Virus record (IMG/VR): IMGVR_UViG_3300015371_000058
Coordinates: 1 to 49,820 of that record
Length of the DNA: 49,820 bases
Direction: 5' to 3' (one strand)
Origin: a virus
Shown: piece after piece, positions 35,801-43,554 of the stretch
How the letters are laid out: every line of letters begins with the position of its first letter
Position numbering within the stretch: position 1 is the first letter of the stretch
The notes under the pieces: generated by a model
The model's input: the letters and a program-made list of their open reading frames with translations, nothing else
Told to the model about the DNA's origin: nothing
Databases searched by the model: none
Program-made: the position numbers and the translations under genes

Positions 35801-38800
35801 TCCCTGGGTGAATTTCATACGGCGGGTACGCTACACGCTGCGGCTCTTCGACAGGACCGATTCCGGAGGTCCGGAGCTTTGATGGACCCTTGTTCTTCCT
35901 TCCATACTCATACGCTGCCCTGGAAGAAGGCTTCGCATGGGGAATCGTTTCTTCCTCAACGTTGGGAATGTACGGATCCGTGACAGATCGTTCATACCCT
36001 TCAAACGGAGTCGCGTAGGATTCCCCACCAGGAAGGAAGTGTTCTTCTCTCTGGGCTCTTGGAACAAACCCAGCGCGTCGCTGAAACTTCCCTATGTTCT
36101 GCTGCTGAGGTGACGCGCCAAGTCGCCCGCCTTCAATGCGGACCGTGCCTCCACCAGGAGTTTTGACAAGTTTAGTCGTTGTTTCTGAGCCGGCAAGCAT
36201 ACCAGTTTGCGAACCGCCTCCCAAATAGGGATTCGGAGACGGAGATTTTGACCATGCAACCGAATCTTGCCAGCCGAAGTCACCGTGCGGACTCCATGGT
36301 TGGGTCTCCCAGACCTTTTCACCAGGAGTGATTGATAGTGTGAGACCCTGCGTTCCGAAGAAGCCTCGAACGTCCTGACCGTACTGAACGTCGTGGTCGT
36401 TGTTCGTGAAGAAGTCGGAGTTGTGATATGACTTTGGATCCGGATCGTTCCAGGGCTGAACACTCAGTTGTGAATTATGCGACGTCTCATTGATATGAAT
36501 CATCACACGGCGAGCGGTGCCATCCGAGTGCGGATTGATCGGTTGATGCTCACCAACCTTCGGCATCAGGACAACTTGTGTTAACGGCGTTGCTTGGACA
36601 TTACCCTTCGAATCCCTGGTCCAGATGAAGGCTTTCCCTTCCCGGATTTTGTACCCCATGTCCTGTTGCTGACCGCCCTCGTCAGCACCGAACGGAGACT
36701 CCGGCATTGGCCCAGCGGGGTTCTGTACAGCCTTCTTGCGAGCTGTTTCTCGGGCCTTCCACGCTGCCTTCCTAGCTTCCCAAGCATCGTCAGTCTCAGT
36801 ACCAAACCGCTCCGGAGCTGGCTCAGGCGTTGTCTGTGGCAACAACGCTGAACGCTGCGAGGGATCAGCTTGGATCCCGGACGAAACCTGACCCTGTACG
36901 TCCTGCGCAACCGATGCGGAAGGTGTACCAACACGCGAAGCAGCCGCTGCCTCCGCCTTACGCTCAGCATCCGCTGCACTCCTCGCGTCCGCAGACGCCG
37001 CTACTCGCGCCGCCGCTGCCGCCCGCTTCTCTTCATGCGTCAGATGCGCCGGCCCCCGTGCATGAGTGAGATTTCCGTACATGGCGGCCTGCTGCGCAGG
37101 AGTACCGCCTTGACCGGCACCTGCTTGCAACGCAGCAATGCGACGCTGAGCTTCCTCTTCAGTGATCCAACCGGTTGGAGTACCCGGAGGAATCTCTTCA
37201 GTCCTCGTCCCCGCGGGGTTGTAAATCTTTCGACCGGTAACAGGATCGACAGGAATCGCATTGCTGATACCTTGAAGCGCACGATCTCCCGCTTCCCTGT
37301 TCGCCTGGTCCTGAGCTTGTATGGCGTCAAGTTCAGCCCTAGAGACACTGGTTGGACCTGCTGTAACGTCTTCGCTCATCACACCCAGCGGGTTGTGGAT
37401 CGGTCGTCCAGTAACAGGATCGATGGGGACAGAATCACTAATCCTCTGCAACGCAGCTTCTTCGCGTGCAGCTCTCAGTCCTTCCAGGACATGCGGTTCG
37501 ATCGGAGGTTCACCCTGAGAGAAAAACGGTTCATCCGGATTGGGCCCGGTCTCACGTGACTGGATCGCTGCCGCTGACTCCTTCGTTCCCATCAACGGCG
37601 CTTCGACCACCGTGTGCGTAGCCAATCCCGCATCTGTTTGAACTTTAACCTGGTCACCGACTGCCGGTACAACACCTGATCGAGAAGCGCTATTAGCAGC
37701 AGCAGAGCCAGGAACAGGAGGCTTGGATGCTTGCCCAAGGTCGTCCTTCCCATACATCAGCTTGTAGAAGCGCTTCGCCGTCCCCTCGTTCCCGATTTGG
37801 ACACTTTCGATCTTTACCGGAATAGGCGTTTGCGCGCTCCAAGCTTGATACAACTGGTTACGGAGCGCTAGGGTGTCCCTTTCGAACTTCCCGTGATCCA
37901 CTGGGTCTGATGTCAAACGGATCTGCTGAACAGGTTGGTCACCGATAGTAAGCTGTAAGCGGACACCGTAGTTGTCACCCTGGATTGGGTCTGTCCTGTT
38001 CCACTTCGGCAGCGTGCGGTCCATCCAGGTAGACCAGACCTGTGCCGCATTGTTATGCAACACGGTGTCCCGGATCTCAGGATTTGACGCACCTGCGTTG
38101 ATGATCGCCGACGCTGTCTTAATGTCATCCTTCGCGGTCGCTGGATTTGCCCGGATCTGGGTTAGGGCACGCTCAGTCTCTGAAACGCTACGCCCTGTAC
38201 TCTTCGCTACGTCGTCCACGAGCTTCGTGAAGCCGGATCCAATCTCCTCCTGCAGCCCTTTGTGGAACATCCGGAATCCGAAGTCCAAGGCGCCGAAAGT
38301 AATGGCAGCTTTGCCCACCTGTGACAGCTTGGATTCCCCCGGTTCCGTTTCCGCGAGTGCAGAGAACGCCGTAGTCCCAGTTAGCGCCGCTACAGCCTTT
38401 CGAGCTATAGCTCCGCGGGCCACAGTCTTCGAGAAAGCCTCTGCTCCTTTAATAATCGGGCCTCCAGGAACGAGCGATCCAGCCACCTCACCAGCGAACG
38501 CAGGTGCTGCGGTAAGGAGATTCGTCGTCGCCTGTGTCGGTGCTCCAAACGGGCCGGTCATCCGGGATCGGATTTCATCAGATGACAGGAACCCCTTCAG
38601 CTTGGCCTGTTCTTCCTGCTGCTGGAGCGTCATGCGCTTCCACGTGTCAGGGAACAGCATGGAGAAGGGACTCATCACCCCTCGAGCGAACCCGAGCGAA
38701 GCGGAACGACCAGTTGTGGACGCAAGGTCGCCTGGCCTGGCTGGAGCAGCCGACACGTTCGGTCCTACAGGTTCGTCCTCATGGCGATAATCAATCCCCA

Positions 38801-38972
38801 TGCGGCTGCGTTCCGTTGCAAACGCTCGCATCTGGTCCGGCGTGGGACCAGGCATTGGCTGCAGGCGGTCGATGATGTCCTGCAGAGCACCACTCCGTGT
38901 TTTCACCGCCGGAGTCGGTGGTTCTTGTGGTGAGAGCGCTGCGATGATTTCGTCGAGTGACTTCTGACCCAT
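32799..38972 (-). CDS. Giant internal virion / DNA-ejection protein (2057 aa)
   Basis: This is the largest gene, starting at ATG 38972 with a one-base overlap (TAATG). It is about 12% of the genome. The N-terminal third is helical with a hydrophobic, Ala/Gly-rich stretch near residues 150-215. Residues about 450-900 are Ala/Pro/Gln-rich linker. Near residues 1130-1400 lies an alpha/beta domain (KRPLIVVHSRNPQAVSVAID). The C-terminal 500 residues are helical, Trp/Tyr-rich (PYWMQSTVGRLAGQYGTWPS). Such proteins leave podovirus capsids to form an ejection channel. No lytic transglycosylase or RNA polymerase motif was recognised. Confidence 0.8.
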   Translation of the reverse strand: MGQKSLDEIIAALSPQEPPTPAVKTRSGALQDIIDRLQPMPGPTPDQMRAFATERSRMGIDYRHEDEPVGPNVSAAPARPGDLASTTGRSASLGFARGVMSPFSMLFPDTWKRMTLQQQEEQAKLKGFLSSDEIRSRMTGPFGAPTQATTNLLTAAPAFAGEVAGSLVPGGPIIKGAEAFSKTVARGAIARKAVAALTGTTAFSALAETEPGESKLSQVGKAAITFGALDFGFRMFHKGLQEEIGSGFTKLVDDVAKSTGRSVSETERALTQIRANPATAKDDIKTASAIINAGASNPEIRDTVLHNNAAQVWSTWMDRTLPKWNRTDPIQGDNYGVRLQLTIGDQPVQQIRLTSDPVDHGKFERDTLALRNQLYQAWSAQTPIPVKIESVQIGNEGTAKRFYKLMYGKDDLGQASKPPVPGSAAANSASRSGVVPAVGDQVKVQTDAGLATHTVVEAPLMGTKESAAAIQSRETGPNPDEPFFSQGEPPIEPHVLEGLRAAREEAALQRISDSVPIDPVTGRPIHNPLGVMSEDVTAGPTSVSRAELDAIQAQDQANREAGDRALQGISNAIPVDPVTGRKIYNPAGTRTEEIPPGTPTGWITEEEAQRRIAALQAGAGQGGTPAQQAAMYGNLTHARGPAHLTHEEKRAAAAARVAASADARSAADAERKAEAAAASRVGTPSASVAQDVQGQVSSGIQADPSQRSALLPQTTPEPAPERFGTETDDAWEARKAAWKARETARKKAVQNPAGPMPESPFGADEGGQQQDMGYKIREGKAFIWTRDSKGNVQATPLTQVVLMPKVGEHQPINPHSDGTARRVMIHINETSHNSQLSVQPWNDPDPKSYHNSDFFTNNDHDVQYGQDVRGFFGTQGLTLSITPGEKVWETQPWSPHGDFGWQDSVAWSKSPSPNPYLGGGSQTGMLAGSETTTKLVKTPGGGTVRIEGGRLGASPQQQNIGKFQRRAGFVPRAQREEHFLPGGESYATPFEGYERSVTDPYIPNVEEETIPHAKPSSRAAYEYGRKNKGPSKLRTSGIGPVEEPQRVAYPPYEIHPGMDGHAELADAIKSARILLRHGIPGDTPVAVRGAYDLHTPAGTTSNYPWTLAELADHEPAAISLTRLRDEATPRGLEIYPDGKKMIVRPHPSANQKWERTFDSHLEAARWITNQPGKAFDRRLDDPFEAALGIGKTRSFDADVDAANFQAADLQELAARELVQGKRPLIVVHSRNPQAVSVAIDAISELHGLPKGTYKTIALDGSGHGKNAVAIYDVLGVKQLVSVAQEDLSRLGIKPSATTEDLLQQLSHKQQGLAAFYGRPEGPQSALHYSWLRDHGIKEGWLNKPIAQDSMGPHRVYSPDEVLLARRGGPGSMSAGGEPPILDPTKDLGDVVKMLPDDANMHMPPHPPQAEIDDYDYYESAIRFGLDAGQEAHLARIKEGYKPASTALGWVGSFFRIPAEMFKDWETRTGVPLFQWYNAIEERRTAVEKTFGPLHENLQQLFRGTTPDLREAAQQVFDAHASGKLDSISHIKDAAALQLGETSYKFFSKWLNESLGHSSEDIQAFLAEFPQMRKSGQSFSAYRATGGGLPKLLTTASNQFERGSVVISNREMDLRRNLIRIGRAMTNEKEMEPTYNAIRKQFLAYRMADNPVTDDLVFYRFDQYARQVMHQPDHVNNALGLAFKRVAEKLEGYGMISDADAADMTSFFLSANYFGNMAFTPGIVLRNALQTLQTGTGLGMGAWSKGFKQALRYVRNEKGFEDEMIRRGVLTRDRAAQMWGDSKEMNDLILNLEGSKSKVVGKVAGFMDKGTSAFKKVEDVNHVIAYFSQHSVAEKYGKQYIAGKLSWDQFLEKSMIDMRDAKNGPLHQAIKQSLDAGELEVASHLAATDYMNATQFVYRRGTTPYWMQSTVGRLAGQYGTWPSYFAEYARNSLMRGSVKNRAKVLARWAAANTAMYQVGSQAFGVDMSRWLFFSPFGYTGGPFAETAYQGLQAVNQAVNPSSDPAAAIEAARLQNSWQQFVPLPIGQFKKTMAAYDDIQLGDYAAGVKHFLGFPEAQQ
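34814..34830 (-). repeat. Shortened paired-GATC motif inside the giant gene
   Basis: Minus-strand GGATCCCACGAAGGATC, a 17-bp variant of the 19-bp motif, coding DPTKD, the same peptide as the tandem repeat at 16378. Confidence 0.5.
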
Positions 38973-40804
38973 TACTTGATCCCAAGCTGACTGATCAGTT
39001 GCATCATCTTCGTTGGGTCACCCTCGGCTGCCTGAAGTGCTTGTGCCACGCCGAGGTAGTACTGTTTCTCCTGGTACGACAGGTTCGGCATGTTTGAGAC
39101 TTCTTCCAGCTTCGACTGGACTTTGTCCCGCAGGGCTGACAGCTCTGGGCTTTCGGGCATCGTCCCTGCAGGAGGTGTTGCTGGAGCCGAGGGTGTTCCA
39201 GGCGCTGTGAACACGTTCGGCATCTGTGGAACCGTACCAATCGGCGTTGCGTTCTGCTGCATTCCCTGCTGCAGTGTCCCAAACGACTGGCGGATCTTGT
39301 CAACGATCCCACCTGCACCTGGGATAGCGTACCCCGCTGCACCAAGTACAGCATTGCCAGCACCGGCAGTAGCTTCTTTAGCCGCAGCGTCGATGTACTG
39401 TGCCGCTGGAGTTACTGCCGAGGCGAGTCCTTGCCCCGCTGTGAGGACGTCCCGACCCAGGGGCCACACAGACCCTTCGTGTCCTGCCTGCATTGCGGAA
39501 GCAGCGTCTGAACCAACAGCTCCCGCCATCCCCGCGGCACCTTGTGCGAGGTTCCCCCCGGCGCCGATCAGCTCTTTGACCTTGTCCCACCATCCAGGAA
39601 CCGGCTTGCCTTTCAAGTCCGGGTGGATACGGAAGAACGCGTCATCCAGCATCTTGCCGTACTTCGCTATCCCCTGTTTGTTCTTCGCCGAGATTGCGTC
39701 CCGGTACATGTCACCGATCTGTCTGAACGCTGGATCGTTCGCTGTCTCATGACTAATCTGGAGCTTCCCTAGCTCGAACTGCTGGTCCTTGAGCTTCAGG
39801 TCCAGCTCTCCCTTTTTATCCGCCGGGAACAGTACTCCCGAGGGCATCTTGCCACTCTTCGCGAACGTGTCAACCGTCAACGCGAGTTTGTCTTCCGGGA
39901 TCCCGTTCTGTGAGAAGTACTTGTACAGATCGGCCTTCTGAGCGACCTGGAGCCGCTGCTCGGCGGACTGCTGGACTCCCAACTGTTTGTTCTTGAACAC
40001 TTCCTCGTACTGCTTCCAGCTCTTCGGAAGACCAGTCCAATCAATGGGAGTCTTGCCGTCAACAGTACCCGCAGCGAGAGATCGAACCGCGTCCATCTCC
40101 TTCTGGTTCGTGATTGGGTACTTCTCAGTCAGCGCCTCGATCTGCTTCTGCGTCTCAGCTTTGTTCCACGCCTCAGATCCGACGACCTTCTGCTCTTTCT
40201 CCTTCAGCATCGCCTGAGCGCCGCCGTGAAGGAGCATGTCCGGGTGTTCGAGGATCCCCGGAATCCCAGCCTGAACTCCAGCGTGGATCAGAGGAGTAAC
40301 GAGAGAGTCATCGCCCGTCTCATCGTACTTCTTCGCCAAGTCGTAGAAATCGCTCTGGCGCTGAATCTCGGTGAGCTTCTGCCCAAACTCGGCCTGCGAC
40401 TTGCCTGCCTCAAACCCAGCCTTCTTGAGATTCTCTTCCTTCGTCCGTCGTACCACGCCCTCCATGGGAGATTCAGCCCCCATGCCCAGGACGCCCTCAT
40501 ATGAAGGACCGGCCCCTTCCTTCTTGTCGCTGTGCTTCCCGTACAGGTGTGGATCGAGAAGGTCGGTCACCATCTTGATGCCACCAGGGGCGGCTAGGAT
40601 CCGCTGCCGCTCCTCTGGGTCCAGCTTCGAGAACTCAGCCAGGGCCTTGAAGGACTCGACCTTGAACTCCTTTTCCTTTTGCCCCTGCTGGATCCGGCGC
40701 TGGATAGATCCAGCAACATCATCCCCCATCTGGGAGATCATCCGAGCAATCAGAAGTGTATTCGGATCCTGCGTGATGGATCCGTAGACCATCTTACCGG
40801 CCAT
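38972..40804 (-). CDS. Probable internal virion protein, helical (610 aa)
   Basis: I start this gene at ATG 40804 (MAGKMVYGSITQDPNTL), which overlaps the S74 fibre gene by 11 nt; ATG 40873 would add 23 residues lying inside the upstream gene. The 610-aa protein is helical and charged (VAGSIQRRIQQGQKEKEFKV), with Ala/Gly-rich, weakly hydrophobic stretches near residues 420-520 (GNLAQGAAGMAGAVG) that resemble membrane-active parts of ejection proteins. It lies just before the giant protein, the order seen for podovirus ejection sets. The start codes one copy of the 19-bp motif. Confidence 0.72.
   Translation of the reverse strand: MAGKMVYGSITQDPNTLLIARMISQMGDDVAGSIQRRIQQGQKEKEFKVESFKALAEFSKLDPEERQRILAAPGGIKMVTDLLDPHLYGKHSDKKEGAGPSYEGVLGMGAESPMEGVVRRTKEENLKKAGFEAGKSQAEFGQKLTEIQRQSDFYDLAKKYDETGDDSLVTPLIHAGVQAGIPGILEHPDMLLHGGAQAMLKEKEQKVVGSEAWNKAETQKQIEALTEKYPITNQKEMDAVRSLAAGTVDGKTPIDWTGLPKSWKQYEEVFKNKQLGVQQSAEQRLQVAQKADLYKYFSQNGIPEDKLALTVDTFAKSGKMPSGVLFPADKKGELDLKLKDQQFELGKLQISHETANDPAFRQIGDMYRDAISAKNKQGIAKYGKMLDDAFFRIHPDLKGKPVPGWWDKVKELIGAGGNLAQGAAGMAGAVGSDAASAMQAGHEGSVWPLGRDVLTAGQGLASAVTPAAQYIDAAAKEATAGAGNAVLGAAGYAIPGAGGIVDKIRQSFGTLQQGMQQNATPIGTVPQMPNVFTAPGTPSAPATPPAGTMPESPELSALRDKVQSKLEEVSNMPNLSYQEKQYYLGVAQALQAAEGDPTKMMQLISQLGIK
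40765..40783 (-). repeat. 19-bp paired-GATC motif, coding copy
   Basis: Minus-strand GGATCCATCACGCAGGATC, one mismatch from 14505-14523; it codes GSITQDP near the start of the 610-aa protein. Confidence 0.6.
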
Positions 40805-42731
40805 TGCGTCCCTCCAGTTCGTCCACGCGCTGCGCAAGAGCCTGAACAGCTCCGTACAGGACGCCGAGTGCATCGATGGTCATGATAACGTGACCATCTC
40901 CGACACCGAACTCCTTCTTGAAGTCCTGTGCCATTGGTCCGATGTGATCTCCGGTGAATCCCGTATATCTCCACTTGGATACGTCGATCCGACGGACACC
41001 GTCGAGCAGGTCTTCCACATCGATCGGGCGGATGTCTTCCTTCAGCGCGCGATCGGAGAACATGGTCAGCCAAGGCAGCTGGGACAAGATCGAACCCGCT
41101 GCACCAATTCCCGCTGCACCGAGCATCGCACCGGATCCGCCGGACTGAGACATCGGCGGGAACCCGGTCGCATAGCTTAGCGCTGCATTGAGGTACGGCG
41201 ACGGCGAGGTTTGACGGATGAACTCGTTGTACCCCCGCATCATGTTCCCCTCGTTGATCTGCTGCTCCAACCCTCCGACGCCGAGAAGTCCATTAGCTGA
41301 CTGATTCCAGAGCTGCCCTTGACCCAGCGCGAGGTTGCCGTACTGACCAGTCAAGTTGCCCATTGCGTTGAGCGCACCAACGCGGTTCTGCCCTCCAGCG
41401 ATCGTTGCTTGGAGAACAGTGTTCAACATGTCCTGGTTCATCTGCGCAACGCCGGTCGCAGTTCCCTGTGCCAGTGCGCCGCTGATGTCCGATCCAGCAC
41501 CCAACCCCAGGGCACCGTACTGTTCCTTAATCCCTGCCAGGTTCTGGTTCAACATCGACTGGGAGTGCTGTTGAACCGCGTTCAGGTATGGGTTCATGTC
41601 AGGCAACCCACCGTTCTGGGTCAGTGACATAGCGTTGTTGAACGCCTGTCCGTAGGTTCCCAACATCGGCTGGATCATCTGATTGACCTGATCCGGCCCC
41701 GCCATGTACCTACCGTACGCCTGCTGCATACCCCAGGGATCGCCGGTGGTGAGGGTCCACGGGAAAGGCTGTGGTGTTGGATCCTGACCCAGCCGGCCCA
41801 TCAGGTAGTTCTGAAGCTGTTGTCGCAGCGGTCCCATGTCCGCGGTGAACGGGCCGTTGTAACCGCCAGACCCTTGGTTCTGTGATCCTCCGGGAGGTGT
41901 AGAACCCCCAGTACCAGCACCGGAGCCATTGCCACCGTTGCCGGTGTACATGTTTGGATCAATCAGTGACATGGTCTGAGCTCCTCCACCACCGGCCAGG
42001 CTCTGCATCCGCGGGTTGAATCCGTACTGAGAGAGGTTTAGTCCACCGGAGATCCCGGTGTTTCCGGTGCCTCCAGTGTATCCTCCATACGGATTGGAGA
42101 AATTCTGGTAACCCCCGTACCCGCCCATCTGTGGGTTCATGAACGTATACGGGTTGTAGTACCCACCGGTATTCGGAGGGGGCGTCGATCCCCCAGTTGG
42201 CGGAGGAGTACCGCCGCCGCCCTGGACAAGCCACTGGAGTTGGTTTGCTCCTTCTTCGTCTCTACGGGTGTCGATCTCTTCCCCCGTAGAAAGCTTCATC
42301 CGGGTACCGTCAAGAACGGTTGCACCGATTGCAGCGGCAGCTTGTTGGAGAGTCCCTCCAGACGCCAAGATGCGAGACGCCACATACTTCGGAGAGCTGA
42401 AGTTAGCGTCGTTCATCTTTGCAGGATCGACGCCCTCCATGTACGAGTACTGCGGCGCGCTCTGCTGAGTTGTAGGTGCGCTCTGCTGAGTCGTCTGGTT
42501 CTGCGGGTAGTAAAACCCGGTGTTCGACGGTGCAGTATTCGACGTCCCAGCTCCCGCATTAAACGTATAATTCTCCGCAGTACTCGCAGGGAGCTGTTGT
42601 TGCTGAGTTTGCTGAGTTTGCTGAGTCTGCTGCGCAGCGAGGTTGTTCTCCGTCTGCTGTTGCTGCTCAGCTCCGTACGGGTTCTGGTTGATGTAACTCG
42701 CACCGAAGAAATCATCTTGTGAGTCGATCAT
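40794..42731 (-). CDS. Tail fibre/appendage protein with S74 chaperone domain (645 aa)
   Basis: ATG 42731 has AGGAG at 5 nt and overlaps the GNAT gene stop (ATGA). The N-terminus is Gln/Asn-rich (YGAEQQQQTENNLAAQQTQQ). Residues about 165-330 are Gly/Asn/Tyr/Pro-rich and flexible, and 330-520 helical. From about residue 552 a Peptidase S74 intramolecular chaperone is present: Phe-Ser-Asp-Arg-Ala-Leu-Lys-Glu-Asp-Ile, then KWRYTGFTGDHIGPMAQDF and a last coiled coil (LYGAVQALAQRVDELEG). Such domains trimerise fibres and cut themselves off at the Ser of the SDR motif. Its flexible body is unusual for an S74 client, which is normally beta-structured. Confidence 0.85.
   Translation of the reverse strand: MIDSQDDFFGASYINQNPYGAEQQQQTENNLAAQQTQQTQQTQQQQLPASTAENYTFNAGAGTSNTAPSNTGFYYPQNQTTQQSAPTTQQSAPQYSYMEGVDPAKMNDANFSSPKYVASRILASGGTLQQAAAAIGATVLDGTRMKLSTGEEIDTRRDEEGANQLQWLVQGGGGTPPPTGGSTPPPNTGGYYNPYTFMNPQMGGYGGYQNFSNPYGGYTGGTGNTGISGGLNLSQYGFNPRMQSLAGGGGAQTMSLIDPNMYTGNGGNGSGAGTGGSTPPGGSQNQGSGGYNGPFTADMGPLRQQLQNYLMGRLGQDPTPQPFPWTLTTGDPWGMQQAYGRYMAGPDQVNQMIQPMLGTYGQAFNNAMSLTQNGGLPDMNPYLNAVQQHSQSMLNQNLAGIKEQYGALGLGAGSDISGALAQGTATGVAQMNQDMLNTVLQATIAGGQNRVGALNAMGNLTGQYGNLALGQGQLWNQSANGLLGVGGLEQQINEGNMMRGYNEFIRQTSPSPYLNAALSYATGFPPMSQSGGSGAMLGAAGIGAAGSILSQLPWLTMFSDRALKEDIRPIDVEDLLDGVRRIDVSKWRYTGFTGDHIGPMAQDFKKEFGVGDGHVIMTIDALGVLYGAVQALAQRVDELEGRNGR
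42601..42627 (-). repeat. 9-bp coding microsatellite (3 copies)
   Basis: TGCTGAGTT-type 9-bp unit repeated three times (third ends GTC) on the plus strand, coding Gln-Gln-Thr repeats in the fibre N-terminus. Slippage could vary its length. Confidence 0.8.
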
Positions 42732-43267
42732 TTCAGCTCCTGTGCGAGGATGCCGTAAACCAGCTTGTCCGACAGCCCGTTCTGCTCAATCCAGTCAGAA
42801 CGAAGAGTCCCCTCATAGGTGAAGCCGAGTCGCTGGAGGAATGTCTTCATCGGAACGTTCTTCGCGCTGATGTCCGCCTGCACGCGGATCAGCGCAAAGT
42901 TCTTGAACGCATCAACGATGGCTTCCTTCACAGCGACTCGGCGCTTCGCTGAGAGCTTCTGATCCCAGAACACGACACTGAACTGTGCCTTGATCCGCGG
43001 CACCACGGTCGTGAACTGGACGAGACCCTCAGCGTCACCTACTTCGAGAAAGTAAGAATCCCTGCGGCCGAGCAAATGATGCCTGAACACCTCAAAGTGC
43101 TCCTTCGGAACCTGCATCTTGTCATAGAGTCGGAGGATCCTCAGCGCATGATCCTCAGACTGTATCACAAGAAGTTTCAGCCCGGGACCACTCGAGGACT
43201 CAGGATGAAGATTTTCAGGCTCTGGTTCGGAGCGCTGCACCGCAGGTAGATGTTCGAGCTTGTCCAT
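42728..43267 (-). CDS. GNAT acetyltransferase-like virion-region protein (179 aa)
   Basis: The frame from ATG 43267 gives 179 aa; its first 91 nt overlap the upstream gene and look non-domain-like, so GTG 43168 (MIQSEDHALRILRLYDK) may be the true start. The core is a GNAT fold: SYFLEVGDAEGLVQFTTVV, then an acceptor region with a long helix, ISAKNVPMKTFLQRLGFTYE and GTLRSDWIEQNGLSDKLVYG. The Gln/Arg-x-x-Gly-x-Gly/Ala CoA-binding loop is degenerate (QKLSAKRRVAV). T7 places a GNAT-like protein among its virion genes, and GNATs near fibre genes recur in podoviruses. It may act in assembly rather than catalysis. Confidence 0.78.
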   Translation of the reverse strand: MDKLEHLPAVQRSEPEPENLHPESSSGPGLKLLVIQSEDHALRILRLYDKMQVPKEHFEVFRHHLLGRRDSYFLEVGDAEGLVQFTTVVPRIKAQFSVVFWDQKLSAKRRVAVKEAIVDAFKNFALIRVQADISAKNVPMKTFLQRLGFTYEGTLRSDWIEQNGLSDKLVYGILAQELK

Positions 43268-43554
43268 GCCGTTGGACTCCTAGTAATAAACCCAGACGCT
43301 GGCGGAATCATCAGTATGAACCCTGCCGGAACCGCGCCGAGAGAGTGAGGGATGACGACGTCAGCAGAGATAATGCCCGTGTCTGCAATCGTTGCCCATT
43401 CGCCCCCAACGTTGTCAGCATCGACCCCGTCGCCGAACCCGAGTGCGCCGTTGATAACAGTCGCCAGCTCCGCAGTGAAGGAGCGGAACCACTGGTACAT
43501 CGTCTCGAGGTCTTTGGGATGCTTCTCCCACGGGAACGTGTCTCTGATCCTCAT
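43177..43554 (-). CDS. Small tail-region protein, beta-rich (125 aa)
   Basis: ATG 43554 overlaps the gp10-like gene stop by one base (TGATG). The 125-aa protein has a helical N-terminus (PKDLETMYQWFRSFTAELAT), then a beta-rich C-terminal domain (VVIPHSLGAVPAGFILMIPP, then NIYLRCSAPNQSLKIFIL) like short tail-fibre or adhesin strands. The helix plus beta tip recalls small podovirus tail appendage proteins. The last 91 nt overlap the GNAT frame; this gene is the better reading there. Confidence 0.7.
   Translation of the reverse strand: MRIRDTFPWEKHPKDLETMYQWFRSFTAELATVINGALGFGDGVDADNVGGEWATIADTGIISADVVIPHSLGAVPAGFILMIPPASGFITRSPTAWTSSNIYLRCSAPNQSLKIFILSPRVVPG

Noticed and set aside
37972-38790. 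272-codon plus-strand ORF inside the giant virion gene
   Set aside because: Antisense shadow in a long leftward gene; low-complexity Ser/Ala/Arg sequence.
32799-38972. Virion RNA polymerase (N4-like) in the giant gene
   Set aside because: No polymerase motifs were recognised and the length is well below the N4 enzyme.
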